From NCBI GenBank assembly GCA_016871315.1, contig VFZE01000041.1, forward strand, positions 1 through 53,612: DNA of 53,612 nt, given 5' to 3'. The translations under genes were made by a program, and so were the position numbers. This document shows, one piece after another, positions 28,326 through 36,219 of the stretch. Every line of letters starts with the position of its first letter. Within the stretch, counting starts at the first letter, position 1. This DNA is from Acidimicrobiia bacterium (GTDB lineage Bacteria; Acidobacteriota; Terriglobia; Bryobacterales; Bryobacteraceae). The notes beneath the pieces were generated by a model, which saw nothing but the letters and a program-made list of their open reading frames with translations, made no database searches and was not told where the DNA came from.

Positions 28326-30140
28326 CTATTTTTTTGCGCTTAGGGCGCGGTGGAGAGTCATCAGCTCCGACGCCCGCTGTTTGTCCCCGGCCCGCTCGGC
28401 CAACCGCGCCCGCAACTCCAATCCGCGGGGGAAAACAAGGCAGTCAAAGGTCGGCTCATCCGCTGACTGCGGAATGGGAAAATGGCGCAGCAGCGGCGCG
28501 GCCTCGTCCCACTGCCCGCTCCCGGCATAGGCCAACGCCAATAACTCCCGGATGTGGTCCTCCCGATTCGGATCGGTCGCTTCATAAATCTGCTTGGCTT
28601 GCAGAGCCGCTTCCCGGAAGTGGTGGTTCAAGAGCAACGCATATGCTAGAGCCAGGTTGCGTATCGGACCGGGAAGCTCCCGCTCCGCGCGGAGGCTCCA
28701 CTCCGATGCGCTCGTCTCAGCCCCGGCCACGAATGAAGCGATCTCGACGATCCTCTTCACTCCCGGCGACACCGCCCGCTTCAAGGCCGCTTCCGCCATC
28801 GCTCGAGCCTTGGCCCTGTCCCCCTCGCTCAGCAGCCATACAGACCGCTGCGTCAGCGCGACGGCGGCCAAATCCGGCGCGATTCCCGCACGCTCCGCCA
28901 GCTCCTCCAGCCGCTTCTTTGCCCGCGCCCTCTCTCCGGAAGAGTATTCCCACTGCGCCTTCTGAACCTCCAGCAATGGATGCGACGCCGCCGCGTCGGT
29001 ATACTTGCGGAAAAGCTCATCGGCTCCGCTCTTGTCTCCGCGCATCCGCCGCGCCTCGGCCGCCTTGCGCATCGTCACCGCGCCGAGAAAACCAGGTTGC
29101 TTTTGATAGGAATCCAGAAACGCCTGCTCGGATTCGGCGAACCTCCCTGCCATGAAATAGACTTCGCCGAGGGAATCCTGAGGGTTGGCGCTACCCGGCG
29201 CCGTCACCGCGTATTGCTTCAACGCCTCAATCGCGGCGTCGAAATCTCCCCAACGAGCTTCCACGTAGCCTGTCTGATTCCATACGTCCGCCCAGCCAGG
29301 ATCGGCTTCGAGTGCATTCCGGAAATTGCCCCGGGCCTGCTTGTATTCCCGCCGCGACATGTAATAGGTGGCCAGCTGCGCGCTTACCTCCGCATCGGCC
29401 GGAAGCAATTCCGCCAACTGCTTTGTCGCCTCTACTCTTTCCGCAACCGATCCATTCAGCGCGGTCCGAAGAGCGGCGATCCGCGCCCTGCTCAGCCTGT
29501 CCAGCTTTTCATTGCCCAGCGCCTCCAACGCCGCCTGAAGGGCGCCGGCGCGGTCTCCGGTATGGGCGAGCGACTGCACCAGCAAATGCCGCGCCTCGCC
29601 GAAACTTCCATCCAGCTCCACCGCCCGCCGCAGCAACCTTACAATCTCCCCGCTGTCCACGCTCTCCAGCGCCTGCCCGTAGTGCCGCGCCGCTTCTTCG
29701 TTCCCTGTGCCGAACCGCCTCGCCTGTGGATGCACCCGCTTTGCCAGCCTATCCACAAGCGCGAGGGTGGTCTCCTTCTCTCCCGCCACTTCCTCAATCA
29801 CCTGAAGCGTCTTCTGGCTCGACGCGTCACGCAGTTGAAGCGTGATCTTCAGCCTGTCTCCGCTTTTGGTCAGATAGCCAGCCAGGCACCGCGTCGGCCT
29901 GCCCAGTTCCGACTCAGCCGCCGAGCCGGACGCGTAGCTATAGGTGTCCGTCAATCCCGTTGTTTGCGCCTGAATCGCCGCCGCAGCCAGCCGAGCCACT
30001 CTACCCAGCAACTCATCCGCCGTCAGATTCTCAATCGGGAGTATCGCCAGCCGTTGAACCTTCGGCTCCGGCGGCTTGCGTGCACAGCCCACCGCCAGCG
30101 CGGCGGCAAGAATCGCCCCACAGGCTTTCCTAGAGCACAC
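28326..30140 (-). CDS. Lipoprotein with TolB-N-like domain and TPR repeats
   Basis: GTG 30140 is chosen as start because it gives a lipoprotein signal (VCSRKACGAILAAALAVGC) with the lipobox AVGC; an open frame upstream would precede it with low-complexity Cys/Arg/Ser text. The mature protein of about 585 residues has an N-terminal domain (VQRLAILPIENLT, then a helix and TRCLAGYLTKSGDRLKITLQ) like the FlgO/TolB-N modules often fused to TPR arrays. Many TPR-like helix pairs follow, from near residue 140 to the end (for example AWDVWNQTGYVEARWGDFDAA-type units). It is probably anchored in a membrane and used for protein contacts. The start overlaps the upstream TPR gene by 11 bp, so the two are coupled. 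The function is unknown. Confidence 0.75.
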   Translation of the reverse strand: MCSRKACGAILAAALAVGCARKPPEPKVQRLAILPIENLTADELLGRVARLAAAAIQAQTTGLTDTYSYASGSAAESELGRPTRCLAGYLTKSGDRLKITLQLRDASSQKTLQVIEEVAGEKETTLALVDRLAKRVHPQARRFGTGNEEAARHYGQALESVDSGEIVRLLRRAVELDGSFGEARHLLVQSLAHTGDRAGALQAALEALGNEKLDRLSRARIAALRTALNGSVAERVEATKQLAELLPADAEVSAQLATYYMSRREYKQARGNFRNALEADPGWADVWNQTGYVEARWGDFDAAIEALKQYAVTAPGSANPQDSLGEVYFMAGRFAESEQAFLDSYQKQPGFLGAVTMRKAAEARRMRGDKSGADELFRKYTDAAASHPLLEVQKAQWEYSSGERARAKKRLEELAERAGIAPDLAAVALTQRSVWLLSEGDRAKARAMAEAALKRAVSPGVKRIVEIASFVAGAETSASEWSLRAERELPGPIRNLALAYALLLNHHFREAALQAKQIYEATDPNREDHIRELLALAYAGSGQWDEAAPLLRHFPIPQSADEPTFDCLVFPRGLELRARLAERAGDKQRASELMTLHRALSAKK

Positions 30141-30921
30141 GCGGCTGGAGCACCAGCAATTCCTTGAACTCCGGCAATTCCTGCAACACGGCGAATTCCG
30201 GATCTTCCACAAACCGCTTTCTCTCCTTGAAGCCTTCCTCCAGCGCCTTTCTCATGTACAGCAGCGCGCGATCCGTCATGCCGGCCTTGGCGTAGGTCCG
30301 CGCCAGGTAGAAATGGAATTTCGCCCGCTCGGCCACGCTCCGCTCCTGCAACAGGACTCCGTTGCTGGAACGATGCTCGAACACCTCCGGATCGAGTTCT
30401 AGCGCCTTGGTATATGCCTCCGAGGCGCGGTCGTACTTTTTCCTCGCAAACCACGCCGTGCCGAGGTTGCTGTAGATGCTCGCCGAGTTCGGTGTGATCT
30501 TCAGCGCCCGGTTGTAATAGCTGATCGCCTTTTTGTAGTTCTTCTGGGCGTAGTAGACAGTGCCCAGATTGTTGATCGCTTCCGCGTACTTGGAATTGGC
30601 TTTCGTCGCCTGCTCATAGTATTTGCGGGCCTGCGACAGCTCCGTCATCTGGTGATAGGCGATTCCGATCTTGTTCAAGATGATCGGATTTCTGCCCACT
30701 ACCGTTTGATATTGCTCAATCGCCTGCCGGTACTCCTTGCGCGCCATCGCAATATCGCCGCGCATCTCCGGCGTCAGCGCCGGCTTGGGCGCCTCCGGCT
30801 CGGCAGGTTTGATTTGAGGTTGGGCGGTCTTGTTGTCGGCCACCCATTTCACTTGCGCCTGGGCCGCCGGATCCGGCGCTGCCTGCGCCAAAAACATTGC
30901 TACTAGCCACAGGGAAACCAT
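30130..30921 (-). CDS. Exported TPR-repeat protein
   Basis: The 263-residue product starts with a signal peptide (MVSLWLVAMFLAQAAP), has a Pro/Ala/Lys-rich linker to about residue 48, and then four or five TPR units (DIAMARKEYRQAIEQYQTVV, YAEAINNLGTVYYAQKNYKK, SASIYSNLGTAWFARKKYDR). The first units are strongly canonical. AGGAGG lies 5 nt upstream of the ATG. It overlaps the downstream TPR lipoprotein gene, and the response regulator gene ends 104 bp upstream, so these could share a transcript. TPR arrays are protein-binding scaffolds; the partner is unknown but the lipoprotein is a natural candidate. Confidence 0.85.
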   Translation of the reverse strand: MVSLWLVAMFLAQAAPDPAAQAQVKWVADNKTAQPQIKPAEPEAPKPALTPEMRGDIAMARKEYRQAIEQYQTVVGRNPIILNKIGIAYHQMTELSQARKYYEQATKANSKYAEAINNLGTVYYAQKNYKKAISYYNRALKITPNSASIYSNLGTAWFARKKYDRASEAYTKALELDPEVFEHRSSNGVLLQERSVAERAKFHFYLARTYAKAGMTDRALLYMRKALEEGFKERKRFVEDPEFAVLQELPEFKELLVLQPRVL

Positions 30922-31025
30922 GTTGGCCTCCTGACCTTATTTAAGCACACTGCCGCCTTGCCCGGCAGGCCGCGCGCTCTTGTCCCCCATCGGCATCTTC
31001 CCGCTTTTCCTCCAGTCCTCGCGCC

Positions 31026-32468
31026 CTAATTCTTGTCCGATTTCTTGCGGATCGCGATCTCCAACCGCTTGATCTTCTGGTTCAGCGTGGACAGCGGAAT
31101 ATGCAGCGTCTCGGCCGCCTCGGTCTGGCTCCAATTGGTCGCCTCCAGGTGCTCGATGATCTTCCGCCTTTCGTAATCGGCCACCATCTCAAACAGCGAC
31201 GCGTCCGGTGGCAGGCTGCCTGTCTCATCCCGTCGAATGCGCAGCCCACCGGCGTGCAGCAGGTGGTCCGGCAGAACCTCCGTTGTCACCACCGGCCCGG
31301 TGGCCAGTACCACCGCCCGCTCCACCACGTTCTCCAGTTCCCGCACATTTCCGGGCCAGTTGTGATCCATCAGAATCTGCATCGCGTCCGGCTCAAACGC
31401 CACCGGCGCGCGGCCGCTGGCATCCAGGAACTTCTCATTTTCGCGGCAGTACTTCTGGAAGAAATGGTCTACCAGCAGCGGAATATCCTCCTTCCGCTCC
31501 CGTAGCGGCGGCAGCAGCAGGTTGATCACGTTCAACCGGTAATAGAGATCCTCGCGGAATCGCCCCTCGTCTACCATCTTCTTGAGGTCCGTGTTGCAGG
31601 CCACGATGATCCGCACATCCACGCGGATCACGTCGTTCGAACCCAGCGGCATGAACTCCTTTTCCTGAATCACCCGCAGCAGCTTGGCCTGCGTTTCCAG
31701 GCTGATGGTGGAAATCTCGTCGAAGAAAATCGTCCCCCGGTTCGCCACCTCAAAGTAGCCCTTGTGTGACGCCGTCGCCGACGTGAAGGCTCCCTTCATG
31801 TGCCCGAATAGCGTCGATTCCAGCAGGTCCGGCGGCAACGAGCCGGAATTCACCGCCACAAACATCTGTTCGGCGCGCGGGGAATTCGCATGCACCGCCT
31901 TGGCGATCAGTTCCTTGCCGGTTCCGGTTTCCCCGGTGATCAGGATCGTTGATTTGCTGGAGGAAACCTGCGCCACCAGGTCCAGAATCCGCAGCATCCG
32001 CTCGCTCTTGCCGACGATGTTCGGAAAGCTGTAGCGCTGCTTCAGCGCCCGCTTCAACTGCGCGTTTTCCTCTTCCAGCCGCCGCTGGCCGATCATCCGT
32101 TCGATCTCGATCAGCAGCTTTTCGTTGTCCCACGGCTTGGAAAAGTAGTCGGTCGCTCCGGTCTTCAGCGCCTTCACGGCCACTTCCACCGAGCCGTAGG
32201 CGGTGATCATCACCACCGGCGTCTCCCGGTCCCGCTGCCGGATTTCCTCCAGCACCTCCATGCCGCTGCGGTCCGGCATCATCAGGTCAAGCAGCACCAG
32301 GTCGTAGTTGTTGGACTCGATCTTTGTGAGGCCTTCGGTGGCGTTCTGCGCCGTCTCCACCTGGTAGGCTTCCAGCTCGAGCAGGGTTTGCAGGCTCTCC
32401 CGGATGTCGGCTTCATCATCCACCACCAGGATCCGCCCCTTGGCCGATTCAGCGATCGCCTCAGGCAT
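31026..32468 (-). CDS. Sigma-54-dependent response regulator (NtrC family)
   Basis: The 480-residue product has a receiver domain (RILVVDDEADIRESL; phosphoacceptor Asp61 in LVLLDLMMPD; Lys near 111), a sigma-54 AAA+ domain (Walker A GETGTGKE at 179-186; Walker B IFFDEIS; R-finger region WPGNVREL) and a Fis-type helix-turn-helix at the C-terminus (TNWSQTEAAETLHIPLSTLN). The sigma-54 contact loop reads GAFTSA (226-231), not the usual GAFTGA. ATG 32468 is preferred to the TTG at 32498; it overlaps the kinase stop by 8 bp. It surely pairs with the upstream PDZ kinase. The targets are unknown; TPR proteins and a PhoX gene lie downstream. Confidence 0.95.
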   Translation of the reverse strand: MPEAIAESAKGRILVVDDEADIRESLQTLLELEAYQVETAQNATEGLTKIESNNYDLVLLDLMMPDRSGMEVLEEIRQRDRETPVVMITAYGSVEVAVKALKTGATDYFSKPWDNEKLLIEIERMIGQRRLEEENAQLKRALKQRYSFPNIVGKSERMLRILDLVAQVSSSKSTILITGETGTGKELIAKAVHANSPRAEQMFVAVNSGSLPPDLLESTLFGHMKGAFTSATASHKGYFEVANRGTIFFDEISTISLETQAKLLRVIQEKEFMPLGSNDVIRVDVRIIVACNTDLKKMVDEGRFREDLYYRLNVINLLLPPLRERKEDIPLLVDHFFQKYCRENEKFLDASGRAPVAFEPDAMQILMDHNWPGNVRELENVVERAVVLATGPVVTTEVLPDHLLHAGGLRIRRDETGSLPPDASLFEMVADYERRKIIEHLEATNWSQTEAAETLHIPLSTLNQKIKRLEIAIRKKSDKN

Positions 32469-35352
32469 TGACGGGCTTCCGGCTTGCGGGGAATTCAATG
32501 CGGAAGGTGCTCCCCTCTCCAGGCTGGCTGTTTACCTCGATGGCTCCGCCGTGCTCGCGTACGATCCCGTAGGAAACAGAAAGCCCCAGCCCCGTCCCTT
32601 TCTTCGGCGGCTTGGTCGTGAAGAACGGATCGTAGATCCGCGCCAAGTCCGACGCCGCAATACCTTTGCCCGTGTCGCACACCTCCACCCGCACCATCCC
32701 CTCCCGGCAGTGTGTCGCGATCCGCAGCACTCCGCCTTGCTCCATCGCATCACGCGCGTTCATGAACAGGTTCAGAAACACTTGCTGCATTTTACCGAAA
32801 TTGCCGCGCACCGCCGGCAGTCCCTCTTCCGCCGCCAGTTCCACCCTCACGTGCGCTTTGTCCAACTGATGCTCCACCAGCGTCAGCGTCTCGCGAACCA
32901 CGCGGTTCAGGTCGATCTCCTCGAACTCCGTCTTCGAGGTGCGGCTGAAATTCAGCAGCGAGTTCACGATTTCGCTGGCCCGAAAAGTCTGCTTGGCGAT
33001 CTTCTCCAGCAGCTTGCTCTTGGGATCGTCTGTGGAAACCTGCTTGGTCAGCATTTGCGCATAGGTGGAGATCACCGCCAGCGGGGTGTTCACCTCGTGG
33101 GCCACTCCCGCGGCCAGCAGTCCGATCGAGCTGAGCTTGTCGGCCTGCACCAGCTGCTGTTCCATCTCCGCTCGCTCGGTGACGTCGTCGAAGATGATCA
33201 GCCGGCCGATCTGCTCCTGTTCGCGCGTCACCAGCGGCGCCACGGCCACATTCACCAGCCGCTCCCCGCTGCGCGGCGCTCCTCCGTTACCGTTCGATGC
33301 CGCTTCGGCTTCCCGGTCGCGCCAGCTTCGCGCACGCACGGGAAGCTTATAGATCTGGTGGATCCCTGTCTGCCCGCGCACCTCCTCCAGCGCATGGCTC
33401 AATCCATGCGGGAACAGGTCACGCAGCTTTTGACCAAGCGCGGTGTGCCGCGCGATGCCGGTAAGCGTCTCCATTTGCGAGTTCCAGCTCTCCACGCGGT
33501 CATCGAGGTCCGCGGCGACGATTCCGACGTTGATCGATTCGACAATGTTCTCGCTGAACTCCTTCAGCCGCTCGTACTCGCTTACCTTCTGTTCCAGCGA
33601 TTGATACAGCCGCGCGTTCTCGATCGCGATTCCCACGTAGCCGCTCAGCGTCATCAGCAGCTGCAGGTCCTCGCTCGACAGGAAGTCACCTTTATCGGTG
33701 CGGCTCACTCCCAGGTAGGCGATCGTGCGACCGCGCACCGCGCACGGGATGTAGTAGGTCAGGTCCAACCGCGCCACCGCCTGCCGCACCGTCCCCGGCA
33801 GGTGCTTGCTCAGCACGTCCAGCTGATGCCGCGTCCGCTCAAAGAACAGCGGCTCCACGCTCTCCCCGTCCAGAAAACTCAAATCCAGCGGTTCGGAAAG
33901 CGGCACCGTGCCGCGCCCGCGGTACATCGCCAGCCGGAACGCTTCTCCGCCTTCCTCCTTCAGGAAAAAGGCCACATTCTCCGTATACAGAGTGCCCTTG
34001 ATCCGGTCCGCCACCGACTCGATCATCGTTTCCAGGTTCGTCTCCGAGCTCAGCTCCAACGCGAACTCCACCAGCGTCCTCCGGTAATCGTAACGGTCCT
34101 TGTAGAACCAGTAACGGTCCAGCTGCTCCTGCACCCAATTGCGAATGGGCTGGAAGACGAAGGCGGCGATCAGGATCAACAGCACAAGCGCCGAAGGGTC
34201 CATCTCTTCCACCGGCCGCGTCGCCAGGATCAGCGCGTAGAATATGCCCAGCACCGCCAGCGTCGCCAGCGTGTAGGCGTAGCCCTGCTGGAAAATCACG
34301 TCCACGTCCATCAGCCGGTAGCGCAACACCGCATAGGCCCACGTGATCGGAATCAAGGCCAGCGACAGCACTGACAGGTTCATGTACGGGCTCGGGACCC
34401 ACCCCATCAGGTATGGAGCCACATAGAAGCACAGAAACGGAGCAACACCCAGCACCGCGCCGTTGCGCAGCCACTTCATCTGCTGCCGCAGCACAGGGTC
34501 CTCCGCCCGCCGGAATCCCACCGCCAGCGCCGCCGATCCGGCCAGGTACATCATGCTCAAAAACAGCAGCCAGCCACGGTCCAGCATCCACCGCAGTTCC
34601 AGCAGTGGTACCGCGCTGGAGCGGATCATTCCCGAGGCAAACCCGAAGTACACGCCTGCGAACATCGCCGCCGGCAAGTACAGCAGCGCCTGCCTCCACC
34701 ACTGCCGCAGCCATTTCCGCGGCTCGGCGAACGTCAGGCTGAAATGCAGGAAGATCGTCGGCGCAAACAGGCCCGCCACCACGTTGCCCCAATAGATGAA
34801 CTTGTCGAAGTTGTTCAGCTTGCCCGTGTAGTGGAACGTCGACAGCACAAAACTCGCCACGCACAGCACATAGAACAGCGTCGCCCGCCGTGCGCTGCCG
34901 CGCCGCGCGTACACAAACAGTCCCACCGCCAAATAAAACATCCCCACCACGTATTGGTAGTAAACTAGCGTGCTCGCGTGCCGCTCCCGGATGATCACCT
35001 TCGCCTTGAACTCGATGCCCCCACGCTGGAGCCTATAATCCCCCGTCCCGTAGGCCCCCAGCCGCACCAGCGCCATCGTCACATCCGTCGAGCCCCGGAT
35101 CACCGCGTTATTGATTCTGGTAACAATGTCGCCCTGCTTGATGCCGGCCTTCGCGGCCGGACTCGACGGGCTGATATCCAGCGCCACCACGACCGGCTGC
35201 CCTTCGGCTCCCTTCCGGTCCACCCAAGTTACGCCGTCCTCGGGCAGCTGGAACTTCTTTTGCTGCTGGAAGTTAATCCCGGCGGAGATCAGCCCTGCCG
35301 CTGTCAGAATGACCAGCAGCGCGCTCACAAGTTGTGATTTCAGTTCTTTCAC
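32461..35352 (-). CDS. PDZ-domain membrane sensor histidine kinase
   Basis: The 963-residue protein has a rare order of parts: membrane helix (about 8-26), extracytoplasmic PDZ domain (about 50-115, ISPSSPAAKAGIKQGDIVTR), some seven membrane helices (about 130-400), GAF-like domain (about 430-585), PAS domain (about 600-725), HisKA with His752 in AAGVAHEVNTPLAV, and a HATPase with N box FMNARDAMEQGG and G boxes CDTGKGIA and GTGLGLSVS. The PDZ domain suggests that it senses exposed C-termini or envelope state, but this is an inference. The start is GTG 35352; TGAGG lies close upstream. Its stop overlaps the response regulator start, so the pair is coupled. Confidence 0.92.
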   Translation of the reverse strand: MKELKSQLVSALLVILTAAGLISAGINFQQQKKFQLPEDGVTWVDRKGAEGQPVVVALDISPSSPAAKAGIKQGDIVTRINNAVIRGSTDVTMALVRLGAYGTGDYRLQRGGIEFKAKVIIRERHASTLVYYQYVVGMFYLAVGLFVYARRGSARRATLFYVLCVASFVLSTFHYTGKLNNFDKFIYWGNVVAGLFAPTIFLHFSLTFAEPRKWLRQWWRQALLYLPAAMFAGVYFGFASGMIRSSAVPLLELRWMLDRGWLLFLSMMYLAGSAALAVGFRRAEDPVLRQQMKWLRNGAVLGVAPFLCFYVAPYLMGWVPSPYMNLSVLSLALIPITWAYAVLRYRLMDVDVIFQQGYAYTLATLAVLGIFYALILATRPVEEMDPSALVLLILIAAFVFQPIRNWVQEQLDRYWFYKDRYDYRRTLVEFALELSSETNLETMIESVADRIKGTLYTENVAFFLKEEGGEAFRLAMYRGRGTVPLSEPLDLSFLDGESVEPLFFERTRHQLDVLSKHLPGTVRQAVARLDLTYYIPCAVRGRTIAYLGVSRTDKGDFLSSEDLQLLMTLSGYVGIAIENARLYQSLEQKVSEYERLKEFSENIVESINVGIVAADLDDRVESWNSQMETLTGIARHTALGQKLRDLFPHGLSHALEEVRGQTGIHQIYKLPVRARSWRDREAEAASNGNGGAPRSGERLVNVAVAPLVTREQEQIGRLIIFDDVTERAEMEQQLVQADKLSSIGLLAAGVAHEVNTPLAVISTYAQMLTKQVSTDDPKSKLLEKIAKQTFRASEIVNSLLNFSRTSKTEFEEIDLNRVVRETLTLVEHQLDKAHVRVELAAEEGLPAVRGNFGKMQQVFLNLFMNARDAMEQGGVLRIATHCREGMVRVEVCDTGKGIAASDLARIYDPFFTTKPPKKGTGLGLSVSYGIVREHGGAIEVNSQPGEGSTFRIEFPASRKPVNA

Positions 35353-35367
35353 AACCTCACCCGGGAC

Positions 35368-35381
35368 TTTTCAATATGATA
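35368..35381 (-). promoter_or_regulatory. 14-bp AT-rich element upstream of the PDZ kinase
   Basis: On the minus strand this reads TATCATATTGAAAA, 15 nt before the kinase start codon. Thirteen of 14 bases recur at 36104-36117 upstream of the cytochrome c gene. TATCAT is a fair -10 hexamer, but no -35 is seen at the usual distance. It could be a promoter element or a shared operator. Confidence 0.4.
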
Positions 35382-35505
35382 CACCTCTCCTCAGGTGATG
35401 TTGCACGTGGGGTTCCAATTTCCGAGTTCTTTGCCACCCCGGTTTTCTTACACTTACGGCCCGTGCTTCGCCCTCTCCTTCAGATTTTTGAATTTCCGGG
35501 CGTTG

Positions 35506-35522
35506 CCACTTCCACGAAGTGG
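35506..35522 (-). other. Perfect 7-bp hairpin after the cytochrome c gene
   Basis: CCACTTC at 35506-35512 pairs with GAAGTGG at 35516-35522 around a 3-nt loop, 16 nt after the cytochrome c stop. No T-run follows in either direction, so it may be a weak terminator or an mRNA-end stabiliser. The rest of 35353-35538 shows no gene. Confidence 0.35.
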
Positions 35523-35538
35523 ATACCTCTGCCCGCCA

Positions 35539-36030
35539 CTATTCCAGCTCCTCCGGTTCGATCGCCACCACGCTCTTGTATCCCACCCACTTCACGTAGG
35601 CGATAATATCGGCCAATTCGCGATTGGAATAATCCGTGTTCGCCGGCGGATGGGTCCATTTCGAGTTCGGAGACGTCTTCTCCACCTGCCCCTGTCTCAG
35701 CTCTGGCGGCCGTTTCGACAGATCCCACCATTGCTTGTCTTTCTGAATCCCCGGAAACGGTGATCCGTCCTTCAACTCCACCATCTGCACATACTGCGTT
35801 ACCGTGCTCTTGATCGCCGCGACGAACCCTCTCGGCGGCACCCTGGAAAGCCGCGTGAGATCCGGCCCCACTTCCATACCCTTCCCCGCCAAGCTATGGC
35901 AAGTCCCGCAGGCCGTCCCCTTGCTCGTGTTCAGGAATGCCTCCATGCCGCGCTTGGCTTGCTCCGGCATCTCCGTTTGAGCCGCCGCCACGCCGAATGC
36001 GATTGCAACCACTGCAATCAGCTTCATCAT
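35539..36030 (-). CDS. Exported c-type cytochrome
   Basis: The start at 36030 is set by a near-perfect Shine-Dalgarno site (GGAGGGAGG, a few nt upstream) and gives 163 residues with a signal peptide (MMKLIAVVAIAFGVAAAQ). A single haem c attachment motif, CGTCH, lies near residue 42 in GTACGTCHSLAGKGMEVGPD. The C-terminal helix NRELADIIAYVKWVGYKS matches the class I cytochrome c fold and the domain common to haem-containing dehydrogenase subunits. The axial methionine is not certain. It is a periplasmic electron carrier. No dehydrogenase is adjacent on the same strand, so the partner is unknown. An open frame extends further upstream but lacks a start site as good as this one. Confidence 0.85.
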   Translation of the reverse strand: MMKLIAVVAIAFGVAAAQTEMPEQAKRGMEAFLNTSKGTACGTCHSLAGKGMEVGPDLTRLSRVPPRGFVAAIKSTVTQYVQMVELKDGSPFPGIQKDKQWWDLSKRPPELRQGQVEKTSPNSKWTHPPANTDYSNRELADIIAYVKWVGYKSVVAIEPEELE

Positions 36031-36103
36031 GCACCTCCCTCCTGTACCAAAACAGCAAGTGCATGCCCGATGCCATCCGTGGTGACTCCTCCAAAGCAAT
36101 GTA

Positions 36104-36117
36104 TTTTCAATATGTTA
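36104..36117 (-). promoter_or_regulatory. 14-bp AT-rich element upstream of cytochrome c
   Basis: On the minus strand this reads TAACATATTGAAAA, differing at one base from the element at 35368-35381. It lies about 74 nt before the cytochrome c start. TAACAT could be a -10 hexamer, but no good -35 hexamer is present. Confidence 0.4.
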
Positions 36118-36219
36118 GATGAATTCCACCCGTGTGCTTTCCTCTTACATGTAGCGCGGTTTCACGCACAGCTTTCCCTCCGCAAACATCACTGCGCCAT
36201 TCCACCCACCGCGTAAACC

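Noticed and set aside
30922-31025. Hairpin CTGCCG...CGGCAG between the response regulator and the TPR gene as a terminator
   Set aside because: Six base pairs with no T-run on the transcribed strand. Not enough to call a terminator.
32404-34374. Plus-strand frame of about 650 codons opposite the PDZ kinase
   Set aside because: His, Arg and Gln-rich text typical of an antisense frame. The kinase motifs lie on the other strand.
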